Positions 1 to 6,622 of a stretch of DNA of 8,587 bases are shown one piece after another. Source of the stretch: Streptosporangiaceae bacterium (GTDB taxonomy: Bacteria; Actinomycetota; Actinomycetes; Streptosporangiales; Streptosporangiaceae); NCBI GenBank assembly GCA_030039095.1, contig JASHQP010000298.1, forward strand, positions 1 through 8,587. Direction: 5' to 3'. The notes under the pieces were generated by a model. That model saw only the letters and a list, made by a program, of their open reading frames with translations, was not told the origin of the DNA and searched no databases. The position numbers were made by a program, and so were the translations under genes. The first letter of the stretch is position 1, and each line of letters begins with the position of its first letter.

Positions 1-2
1 CC

Positions 3-308
3 CCTTATGACGGCGTGCCGGCCGAGGCGCTCGACCGCGCTGGCCAGCTGCTCACCCGGCACCCGGCCATATCGCTGCACGATCATCCGGTGCGGCTCCC
101 GGACCCGCTGACCGCGCAGACCTGGCAGGCCTGGTGCGCCGACGGCCGCGAGCCGCTCGGGTACGCCGGCCTGGCCGGCTCGGGCTGGGCCGCGGTCGTG
201 GCCAGCGCCCTGGGCACCATCGACGTCGGCCAGGTGCTGCGCTGGGCCGGTTTCCTGCGAGCGGACATGCAGCACCACCCGGGACAGGCCACCTTCGCCT
301 CCGGTTAG
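3..308 (+). CDS. Dipeptidase/amidohydrolase-like N-terminal fragment, C-terminally truncated
   Basis: The frame is open from the window edge and ends with TAG at 306-308. A GTG at 15 is a possible start, but it has no Shine-Dalgarno sequence, so the gene probably begins just outside the window. The visible protein is about 101 residues. It contains LHDHPVRLPDPLT, whose H-x-H pattern resembles the metal-binding strand at the start of amidohydrolase-fold enzymes such as M19 (renal-type) dipeptidases. Hydrophobic stretches follow, around GLAGSGWAAVVASALG. Members of that superfamily are usually 300-400 residues, so the remaining metal ligands and most of the barrel are missing. I found no continuation in another frame: the next gene starts 50 bases later. 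The fragment is probably a decayed or deleted gene. It could instead be a short stand-alone protein, or the end of a larger protein entering from the left. Family assignment is from motif memory only and is tentative. Confidence 0.45.
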   Translation, partial: PYDGVPAEALDRAGQLLTRHPAISLHDHPVRLPDPLTAQTWQAWCADGREPLGYAGLAGSGWAAVVASALGTIDVGQVLRWAGFLRADMQHHPGQATFASG

Positions 309-358
309 CGCCCGGAGCAAACAGCGCCGGAGGTAACGACGGAGAGGACGGATTACTG

Positions 359-1573
359 GTGCCCCAATCAGCAGCGCAATCCCGGACCACGGACCTGGAC
401 GCCGTGCACAGCGCGATCGACGTGGCCATCGCAGAACTCGACGGGCCGCTTCGTGAGCTCAGCCTGAACCTGCACGGCCACCCCGAGCTGGCCCTCGCCG
501 AGCACCGGTCGGCAGGTCTGCTGCGCGACTGGCTGACCGACCGGGGCTTCCGCGTTCAGGCCCCGGTGGCAGGGCTGGATACCGCGTTCGTGGGGGAGTA
601 CGGCGGGGGCTCTCCGGTTGTCGCATATCTGGTGGAATACGACGCGCTCCCCGGCATCGGGCACGGCTGCGGGCACAACCTGATCGCCTCCGGCGGAATC
701 GGCGCGGCAACCGCGCTGATGCGGGCCCTGCCCGACCCGCCGGGCACGCTGCGGGTCATCGGCACGCCCGGCGAGGAGGGCGCGGGCGGCAAGGTCATCG
801 AGCTGGAAGCGGGCCTGTTCGACGACGTCGACGCCGCGCTGATGTTCCATCCGGGCGACAAGACCGTCCCGATCCGGCACGCCCTGGCCTCGATGCCGCT
901 GGTCTTCGAGTACCACGGCGTCGCGGCCCACGCGGCAGGCAGCCCCGCCAGGGGCCGCAGCGCCCTGGCGGCGATGATCCAGCTGTTCGTGTCCGTCGAT
1001 GCGCTGCGGCAGTTCGTCCCCGAGACCTCCCGCATGCACGGCGTCATCCTGGACGGCGGCCGCGCCGCCAACGTGGTCCCCGACTACACGCGTGCCTCGT
1101 TCCAGGTCCGCTCCGTTACCAGCGAGCAGCTCACCGGGCTCGTCGAGCGCGTCGTGGCCTGTGCCGAGGCCGCTGCGCTGGCCACCGGGACCACGCTGGA
1201 CGTCACCCGCGGCCACGTCTACGCCGAGCGGAAGAACAACCACGCGATCGCCTACCGGGTCGCCGAGCACCTCACCGACCTCGGCGAGCAGGTGGAGGAG
1301 CCCGTGCTGCGCGGCGGAACGGGGTCCTCGGACATCGGGAACGTGAGCCTGCGCCTGCCCGCCATCCACCCGTACATCAAGGTCATGCCGGCCGGCACGC
1401 CTGGCCACTCGCACGCCATGGCCGAGGCGGCCGCCAGCACGGACGCGCACCAGGCCATGCTGCGGATGGCGACCGCCCTGGCCAGGACCGGCGCTGACCT
1501 GTTCTGCGACGGCAGTCTGCTGGAGGAGGCCCGCAAGGAGTTCGCCGTGTCCGGCCCGGACCTGCCCGGCTGA
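359..1573 (+). CDS. M20 family metallo-amidohydrolase (AbgB/PM20D2-like)
   Basis: A complete 404-residue cytosolic metallo-hydrolase of the M20D type. This family cleaves amide bonds in N-acyl amino acids, aminobenzoyl-glutamate-type compounds or unusual dipeptides. GTG at 359 is chosen because GGAGAGGA (341-348) lies 10 bases upstream; the frame is open further upstream but without family sequence. Visible landmarks are HPELALAEHRSA near 41-52; YDALPGIGHGCGHN at 94-107, with the Cys-Gly-His metal site; GTPGEEGAGGK at 135-145, with the paired glutamates (139-140) expected for catalytic base and metal ligand; FHPGD at 163-167, with His164; the dimerisation-domain histidine in GVAAHAAGSPARGRSAL near 191; and PGHSHAMAE near 348-356, carrying the last metal histidine. 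The GHGCGHN signature resembles mammalian PM20D2 and bacterial AbgB more than carboxypeptidase G2. No signal peptide is seen. It follows the truncated dipeptidase-like frame by 50 bases and may have shared its transcript. The exact substrate cannot be read from sequence. Confidence 0.93.
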   Translation: MPQSAAQSRTTDLDAVHSAIDVAIAELDGPLRELSLNLHGHPELALAEHRSAGLLRDWLTDRGFRVQAPVAGLDTAFVGEYGGGSPVVAYLVEYDALPGIGHGCGHNLIASGGIGAATALMRALPDPPGTLRVIGTPGEEGAGGKVIELEAGLFDDVDAALMFHPGDKTVPIRHALASMPLVFEYHGVAAHAAGSPARGRSALAAMIQLFVSVDALRQFVPETSRMHGVILDGGRAANVVPDYTRASFQVRSVTSEQLTGLVERVVACAEAAALATGTTLDVTRGHVYAERKNNHAIAYRVAEHLTDLGEQVEEPVLRGGTGSSDIGNVSLRLPAIHPYIKVMPAGTPGHSHAMAEAAASTDAHQAMLRMATALARTGADLFCDGSLLEEARKEFAVSGPDLPG

Positions 1574-1608
1574 TCGCCTCCCGCCGGCGGCGGCTCCTTC
1601 GGCGATCA
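1571..1608. terminator. Bidirectional terminator hairpin containing both stop codons
   Basis: TGATCGCC at 1571-1578 and GGCGATCA at 1601-1608 form a perfect 8-bp inverted repeat. The 22-base loop itself contains the 10-bp palindrome CCGCCGGCGG (1581-1590). The left arm starts with the TGA of the M20 gene, and the right arm ends with the complement of the TGA of the NTPase-TPR gene. Three of the eight pairs follow automatically from convergent TGA stops; the other five do not. There is no U-tract, which is common for actinobacterial terminators. A dual-direction terminator is the simplest reading. Confidence 0.6.
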
Positions 1609-3804
1609 CTCCTCGCCGATGTCGGCCAGGCTGTCGCGTAGCTCCCTGATCAGCGGATCATCCTTGGGCAGGGTGCGCTCCAGGCGGTCGACCGTTCCGC
1701 GCAGCAGCGCGCGGGCGTCGCCGTACCGCCCCAGCCGGCCGTAAATCCGGGCCAGCTCCACGCGGCAGCGCAGCGTGTCGGGGTGACGGGGGCCGAGCAC
1801 CCGCTCGAAACCGGCCCGGGCCTGCTCGTAGGCCTGCTCCGCCGCCGCCGTCTTGCCCATTTTCTGGTACGCCGCGCCGAGACTGTTCCGCGCCGTGATC
1901 GTGTCCAGGTGATCGGGCCCAAGGACGCGCTCCCGGCCCGCCGCCAATCGCTTGTAGACGGATACTGCTTCCTTCGACCGGTCGCTGGCCAGGTAGGAGT
2001 CGCCGAGGCCCTGACGCGTGGTCATCGTCTGGGGGTGGTTGGCGCCCTGGGCGCGCTCCCGGTCGGCGAGCGTCCGCTGGTACAGGATGATGGCGTCGGA
2101 GTGCCGGTCCGCAGCCAGGTAGGCGGCGGCCAGCTCGTCTCGTGCGCCGAGCGTCTCGGTGTGCCCGGGCCCGCAGACCCGCTCGAAGTCGGCCGCGACG
2201 CGCTCGAGGGCGCTGATCGCGTCCTCGAACCGCAGGGCCGCCACGAGGGCGTGGCCCAGTCGGCGCCTCGACTCGAGGACGTCGCGGTGATCCGGCGGGC
2301 GCCGGTGGCTCTGGCTGTCGAGCACCCACTGGAACCAGGGAACGGCATCATTCGGCCGCCCGGCCGCCAGGTAGGCGTCGGCCAGCCGCTGGCAGGCCAG
2401 CATCGTGTCCGGGTGGCCGCCGCCGAGCGCCCGGTCGCCGGTTGTGGCCAGGTCGCGCCAGTGGCTCACGGCGGCCTCGGTCAGGCGGGCGCGGTCGAGG
2501 CTCTCCCCGGCCCGGACCAGCAGCGGATGGAAGCCGCCGGCCCACAGCAGGTCGCCGGTGGCCTGCCGCAGCGCCGCAGCGCCGGACCGCAGCCCGGAAG
2601 CAGGCCAGCCGGGAAGCTCGGGGTCCGGCCAGGCCTGGAGCAGCGCGTCCGCGACCGCCCGGGCCGTTCGATCTCGCAGGTCTTCCGGCATGGCCGCCCG
2701 GAGCGCCGCCTGCAGCATTGGGCTGATCCGGACCGTCGGCGGTGTCGTCACGGATTCCACGGTCAGCAGGCCGGCCCGTTCCAGCGCAGCCAGTGCGGCG
2801 CCGTCGCGCTCGCTGCCCGACGGCGCTCCGCCGCCCGCCAGGTAGTCGCCTGCTGCCGGTGACGCGAGGACGGTTCGGGGAATGCCGTGCCCGTCCAGCA
2901 TCGCCGCCAGCGCCAGCAGCAACTGGGCCGATCGGCCCCCTGACAGCTGGCCGGCGTGCTCGAACGAGAACCGCCACGTGACCGCCGCCGGCAAGAGTGA
3001 TGCGCCGGACGGGTCGGTCAGCTGGTTCCGCCTGCGTATGAAATAGTCGCGGTAGTCGTGGCACGACACCCCAGAGCTGACGATCACCGCGGTGGCCTGC
3101 CCCAGCGCGGCTGGCGCGAAGCCCAGCTCGTTGATCAGCTCGACCGCGCCGAGTCGCTGGCTCGGGTCGGCCGTCAGCCGCTCCATCAGGTATCCGAGGG
3201 CCTCGCGCGAGTTGAACGGCCCAACCGGCAGCACCTGCATCCCGTCGGGCACGGCCGTGGCGTCGCTGGCGGTCACCAGGACCCGGCCGGTCGGGCCGGC
3301 CGGCCACAAGTCGTCCAGGTCGGCCGGATCGGCCAGGTCATCGAGCACCACCAGCCACGAACAGGTGGTCTCGCCCAGCCAGTCGACGAACTGCGCGCCG
3401 ACCGACTCGGAGCTGCTCGCCTGCTTCCGGCCGGTCGCTTCGGCCGTCGCCTCGCCGTAGGCGACCAGCACCGAGGCCCGGCTGGCGGCTTCGACCCATA
3501 CCAGCAGGTCAATCTCGCCCGATTGCCACAGCGACTCGGCGAACGCCGCCGCAAGCTGGGTCTTGCCTGTCGACCTCAGCCAGTCGTGGTCCCTGGGAAC
3601 CGCCGCCGGGCCCGGGTCGTGAGGCCGGTCTGGGACCAGCGCGGCCGCGGTCCCCGGCCGCAGCGCTGCCGCCAGGCTGGGAGCCGTCTCCGCCCGGGCG
3701 ATGAAACCCTCTGCCAGCGCCGGCACCGTCCCGATCCGGACGGGCCGGAACCTGCCGCCGGGCACCGCGGCCGCCACGGCGGCAGGCTGCGTCGCGCTGG
3801 TCAT
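1606..3804 (-). CDS. NTPase-TPR (STAND-like) protein with degenerate P-loop
   Basis: A 732-residue multidomain protein. Residues 1-60 are a proline/alanine-rich lead-in. Residues 75-160 hold a P-loop NTPase core with WLRSTGKTQLA at the Walker A position (75-85) and WLVVLDDL as Walker B (150-157). About 190-400 is the helical region of STAND/NB-ARC-like proteins, including VGPFNSREALGYL. Residues 461-712 are six TPR units of 42 residues. Relatives with GGTGKTQLA-type loops occur widely in actinomycetes and are presumed ATP switches with a protein-binding TPR sensor; function is usually unassigned. Here the first Walker A glycine is tryptophan and the third position is arginine, so nucleotide binding may be altered, although GKT is kept. 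ATG at 3804 is preferred over an upstream GTG at 3858, whose 18 extra residues are low-complexity and lack a ribosome site; the site before 3804 is itself weak. No transmembrane segment or signal peptide is seen. It lies 219 bases downstream of the permease gene on the same strand and may have its own promoter. Confidence 0.85.
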   Translation of the reverse strand: MTSATQPAAVAAAVPGGRFRPVRIGTVPALAEGFIARAETAPSLAAALRPGTAAALVPDRPHDPGPAAVPRDHDWLRSTGKTQLAAAFAESLWQSGEIDLLVWVEAASRASVLVAYGEATAEATGRKQASSSESVGAQFVDWLGETTCSWLVVLDDLADPADLDDLWPAGPTGRVLVTASDATAVPDGMQVLPVGPFNSREALGYLMERLTADPSQRLGAVELINELGFAPAALGQATAVIVSSGVSCHDYRDYFIRRRNQLTDPSGASLLPAAVTWRFSFEHAGQLSGGRSAQLLLALAAMLDGHGIPRTVLASPAAGDYLAGGGAPSGSERDGAALAALERAGLLTVESVTTPPTVRISPMLQAALRAAMPEDLRDRTARAVADALLQAWPDPELPGWPASGLRSGAAALRQATGDLLWAGGFHPLLVRAGESLDRARLTEAAVSHWRDLATTGDRALGGGHPDTMLACQRLADAYLAAGRPNDAVPWFQWVLDSQSHRRPPDHRDVLESRRRLGHALVAALRFEDAISALERVAADFERVCGPGHTETLGARDELAAAYLAADRHSDAIILYQRTLADRERAQGANHPQTMTTRQGLGDSYLASDRSKEAVSVYKRLAAGRERVLGPDHLDTITARNSLGAAYQKMGKTAAAEQAYEQARAGFERVLGPRHPDTLRCRVELARIYGRLGRYGDARALLRGTVDRLERTLPKDDPLIRELRDSLADIGEE
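1669..2424 (-). repeat. Six tandem 42-residue TPR units (126-bp periodicity)
   Basis: The coding sequence for residues 461-712 of the NTPase-TPR protein divides into six consecutive 42-residue units without indels. Each begins with a GPxHPDT-like loop: GGGHPDT, PPDHRDV, GPGHTET, GANHPQT, GPDHLDT and GPRHPDT. A TPR helix pair follows, with an L-G/A-x-A-Y core and then an A-x-x-x-Y/F core. Most units end in RERVL or similar. The pattern resembles kinesin-light-chain-type TPRs. Units 3 to 6 are closest to consensus; units 1 and 2 are more divergent. This is protein-level repetition; the DNA copies have diverged. Confidence 0.88.
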
Positions 3805-3875
3805 GTCACGCTGCCTGGGGCAGGCGGCACCGGGCCCGCGTGGTCCGGGCCGCCGCACCGGCGGGCTGAGCAGGT

Positions 3876-3918
3876 CATACTGGCCTTCACTGAACGTTCA
3901 GACTGCACCATACTGGCC
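3876..3918 (-). promoter_or_regulatory. Palindrome flanked by direct repeats upstream of NTPase-TPR gene
   Basis: CTGAACGTTCAG at 3890-3901 is a perfect 12-bp palindrome. It is flanked by two exact copies of CATACTGGCC (3876-3885 and 3909-3918) whose starts are 33 bases apart, about three helical turns. Read on the minus strand, the upstream repeat contains TATGGT (complement of 3907-3912), a fit to the actinobacterial -10 pattern TANNNT. A start near 3900 would place the palindrome over the start site, where a dimeric repressor of the TetR sort commonly binds. The -35 match is poor, so the promoter reading is tentative; the repeats themselves are exact. Confidence 0.45.
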
Positions 3919-3993
3919 CCACAGTGCCAGGTAACGCCCCGGATGAGCAAGCCCCAGTCCGGTGCCCGGGCCGGTTCGCTTCGACATTGGCCG

Positions 3994-4015
3994 GATGCGC
4001 GTGCGCCATCGCATC
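3994..4015 (-). terminator. Putative terminator after the APC permease gene
   Basis: GATGCG (3994-3999) and CGCATC (4010-4015) form a perfect 6-bp stem with a 10-base loop. It lies 8 bases past the permease stop codon on the minus strand. There is no U-tract. The stem is short, so the call is modest. If it works, it separates permease transcription from the NTPase-TPR gene. Confidence 0.35.
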
Positions 4016-4023
4016 TGCCCTGC

Positions 4024-5586
4024 TCACAGGTCGGGGTACGGGACCAGCGCGGGAGTCCGGGCAAGAGTCTGCCTGCGGAAGAAGGCGGGGCCGGTCACGC
4101 GCATGAAAACAAAGCCGATGACCCCGGCCAGCGCGGACAGCGCGGCGATGATGAACACCCCTCCGATCTGCCACTGCAGGCCGGGCACCGTCCAGGTGGT
4201 GTAGCTGTTGGACGCCACCCAGTCGCTCTGCAGACTGTAGATGCCGGCCGCATACATGATCAGCCCTCCGAGCACCGGCAGGATGCCGCGCATCCACAGA
4301 TTGCGCGCGCTGCTGGTCAGCGTCTTGCGGTAGTACCAGGTGCAGGCGAAGGCGGTCAGGCCGTAGTAGAAGGCGATGTACAGCCCGATCGCCGTGACGG
4401 CGTCGGCGATCGGATTACCCCCGGAAATGAAGTTCAGGGGGATGTACAGCGCGATCGAGGCGGCTCCCATGACGAGGGTGGACACCGTCGGTGTCAGGTA
4501 CCTGGGATGGATCTTTGCGTACGACGGCGGCAGCGCCCCGTAGGCGGCCATCGACAGCGTGGTGCGGGCGGTCGGCAAGATCGTGGTCTGGGTGGAGGCC
4601 GCGGCCGAGCTGAGCACCATGAGGACCAGCAGCCGGGACAGGAAGGTGCCGGGCCCCGAGGTTCCGAAGATCGCGCCGCCGGTTACCGACAGCACGTCGA
4701 ACTGGTGCGCCTGGTTCGTCAGCCCGACGCCCTTGCTGCCGATCCCGGCGAACGACTGCACCGCGACGATCACGGTCAGGTAGGTGACGAGCAGCAGGAT
4801 CGTCGAGATGATCCCCGCCCGGCCCGGCGTCCGCGACTTGTCCGCGGTCTCCTCGTTGACGGACAGGGCGGTGTCCCAGCCCCAGTAGATGAACAGCATG
4901 AAGATGATCCCGGACACGAGCGCCGAGAGGGACAGGTGCGACCACGACAGCCAGCCGAAGCTCGGGTGCAGGGACCCGGCCGGAGGGTGACTGCCGAGCA
5001 CCCGGGCCAGCGCCGTCAGCGACATCACGATCAGCATGACGAGCTCGACGGACAGCAGCACCTTCTGGAAGTTGGCCGACAGCTCGATGCCGCGGTAGCA
5101 GATGTAGGTCATCGCGACGATCCACAAGACGCCGACCAGCAGCACCCAGCCGCCGGAGGGGTCGGTTCCGATCGAGCTGTTCGGCCCCTGGAACAGGAAG
5201 AACAGGTACTGCCCGGCCACCTGCGCCAGGCTGGCCATGACCAGGATGTCGGACGCCACGACGGCCCAGCCGCCCGCCCAGCCGACCCTCGGCCCGAACG
5301 CCCGGGTGGCCCAGATGAACGTTGTCCCGCAGTCGGGGTCGGCCTTGTTCAGCTCGCTGAAGCCGATCGAGGTCAGCAGCATGGGAACGAATGCCAGCAT
5401 CGCGACCAGCGGAGCCTTCAGCCCGACGGCCGCGACCACGAAGAACAGCGTTGCGGCGATGCTGTAGGCGGGCGCGGTCGAGGCGACCCCCATGACGATG
5501 CTGGACACCAGGCCAAGGGCGCCCGTTTTAAGCCCTTTATCCCGGGATTCCTCCACCGGCTGGAGACTGGTAGTAAACGTGGCCAT
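4024..5586 (-). CDS. APC family amino acid/amine permease
   Basis: A 520-residue inner-membrane transporter, the usual size for the APC superfamily, which moves amino acids or related amines by proton symport or exchange. About twelve hydrophobic segments can be drawn, roughly at 24-54, 58-78, 101-131, 146-165, 175-197, 219-238, 257-281, 314-331, 368-388, 395-416, 433-453 and 473-496. Segment 1 carries GVASTAPAYS (33-42), the unwound helix with small residues that binds the substrate backbone in APC proteins. PDCGTTFIWATRAFGP (84-99) is the cytoplasmic loop typical of this actinobacterial subgroup. FIYWGWDTALSVNEETADK (232-250) covers segment 6 and the following loop. ATG at 5586 is chosen over the upstream GTG at 5628 because AAGGGGG lies 6 bases before it and the protein then starts directly before the conserved region. 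Its specificity is not readable. It is transcribed towards the NTPase-TPR gene, with a likely hairpin between. Confidence 0.93.
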   Translation of the reverse strand: MATFTTSLQPVEESRDKGLKTGALGLVSSIVMGVASTAPAYSIAATLFFVVAAVGLKAPLVAMLAFVPMLLTSIGFSELNKADPDCGTTFIWATRAFGPRVGWAGGWAVVASDILVMASLAQVAGQYLFFLFQGPNSSIGTDPSGGWVLLVGVLWIVAMTYICYRGIELSANFQKVLLSVELVMLIVMSLTALARVLGSHPPAGSLHPSFGWLSWSHLSLSALVSGIIFMLFIYWGWDTALSVNEETADKSRTPGRAGIISTILLLVTYLTVIVAVQSFAGIGSKGVGLTNQAHQFDVLSVTGGAIFGTSGPGTFLSRLLVLMVLSSAAASTQTTILPTARTTLSMAAYGALPPSYAKIHPRYLTPTVSTLVMGAASIALYIPLNFISGGNPIADAVTAIGLYIAFYYGLTAFACTWYYRKTLTSSARNLWMRGILPVLGGLIMYAAGIYSLQSDWVASNSYTTWTVPGLQWQIGGVFIIAALSALAGVIGFVFMRVTGPAFFRRQTLARTPALVPYPDL

Positions 5587-5592
5587 GACCCA

Positions 5593-5599
5593 CCCCCTT
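5593..5599 (-). promoter_or_regulatory. Ribosome binding site of the APC permease
   Basis: On the minus strand this reads AAGGGGG, ending 6 bases before the ATG at 5586-5584. No comparable site precedes the in-frame GTG at 5628, so this decides the start. Confidence 0.7.
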
Positions 5600-5639
5600 G
5601 CTAGCAGCCACCCCTCCCCGGGGGACACGCTAATGCGGA

Positions 5640-5915
5640 ATCGCTCCTGACGACGGATTTTCCAGGTTATTCCGGTTAATCACACGAGCACCGGAATTGA
5701 TCTTTAGCGGCACGGATGCTGGGCAAGTCCTAAGCGGGGCCGCGTGTCCCGGCGGCGCTTTGCGCTGGTCCGGCCCGCGGTGGGCGATGTGCGGAACCGT
5801 CGTGATACCCGCAGGGGCCTGCGCCCAAAGACCTCGGTGAGAACAGCCCGGCGATATCCACCGGCCTTGTCTGGACATTCACAGAATTAGCCCTCTTGTT
5901 ATCCCAGCGATACCA
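5640..5915. other. Intergenic region without a credible gene
   Basis: This lies between the start of the APC permease gene and the terminator of the Bax inhibitor-1-like gene. A minus-strand frame at 5630-5878 (82 codons) has no ribosome site, no recognisable motif and ordinary intergenic composition, so it is not called. Apart from the inverted repeat at 5669-5697, I see a short inverted repeat CGCAGG/CCTGCG at 5810-5823 with a 2-base spacer. I do not recognise a riboswitch, tRNA or small-RNA signature. The segment is less GC-rich near 5655-5705, consistent with a promoter for the permease. Confidence 0.5.
5669..5697 (-). promoter_or_regulatory. Operator-like inverted repeat upstream of the APC permease
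   Basis: ATTCCGGT (5669-5676) and ACCGGAAT (5690-5697) are perfect 8-bp inverted arms separated by 13 bases. Their centres are 21 bases apart, exactly two helical turns, which is the geometry expected for a dimeric repressor. On the minus strand TAACCT (complement of 5664-5669) abuts the repeat and fits the -10 pattern TANNNT; no good -35 is seen at 17-18 bases. The element sits about 83-111 bases before the permease start in locally AT-richer DNA. The alternative is a leader-RNA hairpin. Confidence 0.5.
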
Positions 5916-5953
5916 CCCGCCACTCGCAACGGCGGCGCGCTGAAGGTGGCGGG
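5916..5953 (-). terminator. Terminator after the Bax inhibitor-1-like gene
   Basis: CCCGCCAC (5916-5923) and GTGGCGGG (5946-5953) form a perfect 8-bp GC-rich stem with a 22-base loop. It starts 6 bases past the minus-strand stop at 5960-5962. There is no U-tract, as is usual in high-GC actinobacteria. Position and strength support termination of the gene to its right. Confidence 0.55.
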
Positions 5954-5959
5954 AGCCGG

Positions 5960-6622
5960 CTACCGCCTGTCGCCACCGGAGAAGATCTCCAGGAAGAACA
6001 GGAAGACGTTCAGGATGTCCAGGAAGATCGAGGCGGCGATCAGGGGCGCCTCGGTGACGTCGGCGTTTCTGCGCACCCGCTGGAAGTCGAACATCGTGAA
6101 CAGGGCGAAGATCACCAGGCCCAGCGCCGAATAGGCCAGATCACCGCCGGGAATGTGGACGAAGATCAGCACGATGCCGAACACGATCAGCGCGAGCAGC
6201 GCCCAGAAGCCCACCCGGGCGATCGCGGTCAGATCGCGCCGGGTGGCGTAACCCGCCGCGCCGAATCCCGCGATGAACAACGCGGTCGCGGCGCCGGCCT
6301 CCCACAGCGCCCGCGGGTCCATGGCTCCGTAGTAGGCGACCGTTGGCGCCACGGCGATCCCGAGGAGCAGCCCGACCGCGCACAGCAGCGCGACGGTCAG
6401 TTCCGTGGATCGCCTCGCGGCGAACCGCATGCCGATCAGCGCGGCGAAGGCGGCGATGAACGCGATGATGCCCACGCCCCCGCTGAGGTTGTGGCCCACC
6501 CAGGCGCCCAGGGCGAACAATCCGGCGGTGAGGGCGACGTAGCCCATGGTCTGCGAGAACAGCACGTGCGCCTGGGAGCGGTCGTCCGTCCCCATCTGCC
6601 GGTAGGTCATGGTTTGGCTCAT
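5960..6622 (-). CDS. Bax inhibitor-1/YccA family membrane protein
   Basis: A 220-residue integral membrane protein, the usual size for bacterial Bax inhibitor-1 (TMBIM, YccA/YbhL/YetJ) proteins. Segments lie roughly at 25-45, 49-68, 74-98, 107-125, 134-157 and 162-180, with a final hydrophobic stretch at 195-214. The family hallmarks are at the C-terminal end: FTMFDFQR (175-182) and ASIFLDILNVFLFFLEIF (197-214). Asp179 and Asp202 correspond to the two aspartates that form the pH-sensing latch of the calcium-leak protein BsYetJ, so ion leak or membrane stress tolerance is the family expectation. The substrate here is unproven. ATG at 6622 gives the usual short N-terminal tail but has no clear Shine-Dalgarno sequence; the methionine at residue 5 or residue 10 is an alternative start. 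It is divergent from msrB. Confidence 0.9.
   Translation of the reverse strand: MSQTMTYRQMGTDDRSQAHVLFSQTMGYVALTAGLFALGAWVGHNLSGGVGIIAFIAAFAALIGMRFAARRSTELTVALLCAVGLLLGIAVAPTVAYYGAMDPRALWEAGAATALFIAGFGAAGYATRRDLTAIARVGFWALLALIVFGIVLIFVHIPGGDLAYSALGLVIFALFTMFDFQRVRRNADVTEAPLIAASIFLDILNVFLFFLEIFSGGDRR

Noticed and set aside
134..358. N-terminal extension of the M20 protein to an upstream ATG
   Set aside because: The extra 75 residues are arginine-rich, overlap the dipeptidase-like frame and resemble no M20 protein. The GTG at 359 has a good ribosome site.
368..1609. Minus-strand open frame of 413 codons opposite the M20 gene
   Set aside because: It mirrors a gene with clear catalytic motifs and gives a low-complexity G/R/V/A-rich product. 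It would also overlap the terminator.
1669..2424. Tandem DNA repeat or CRISPR-like periodicity
   Set aside because: The 126-bp periodicity is explained by coding for TPR units; there are no conserved direct-repeat DNA units with spacers.
1658..3307. Additional minus-strand frames inside the NTPase-TPR gene as separate genes
   Set aside because: They are out of frame with an intact 732-residue protein whose 42-residue periodicity is unbroken.
3805..3858. 18-residue N-terminal extension of the NTPase-TPR protein from GTG 3858
   Set aside because: The extension is low-complexity, and there is no Shine-Dalgarno sequence before the GTG.
3058..5604. Very long plus-strand open frame (848 codons) opposite the NTPase-TPR and permease genes
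   Set aside because: It is antisense to two well-recognised proteins, its product is rich in R, G, Q, H and D without any domain, and such frames arise from GC-rich third positions. It has no ribosome site at its start.
5630..5878. 82-codon minus-strand frame upstream of the permease
   Set aside because: It has no ribosome site or motif, and it covers the inverted repeat and likely promoter region.
5700..5900. Possible riboswitch in the leader of the permease
   Set aside because: I looked for known aptamer-like cores and stem patterns and recognised none; only short isolated inverted repeats are present.
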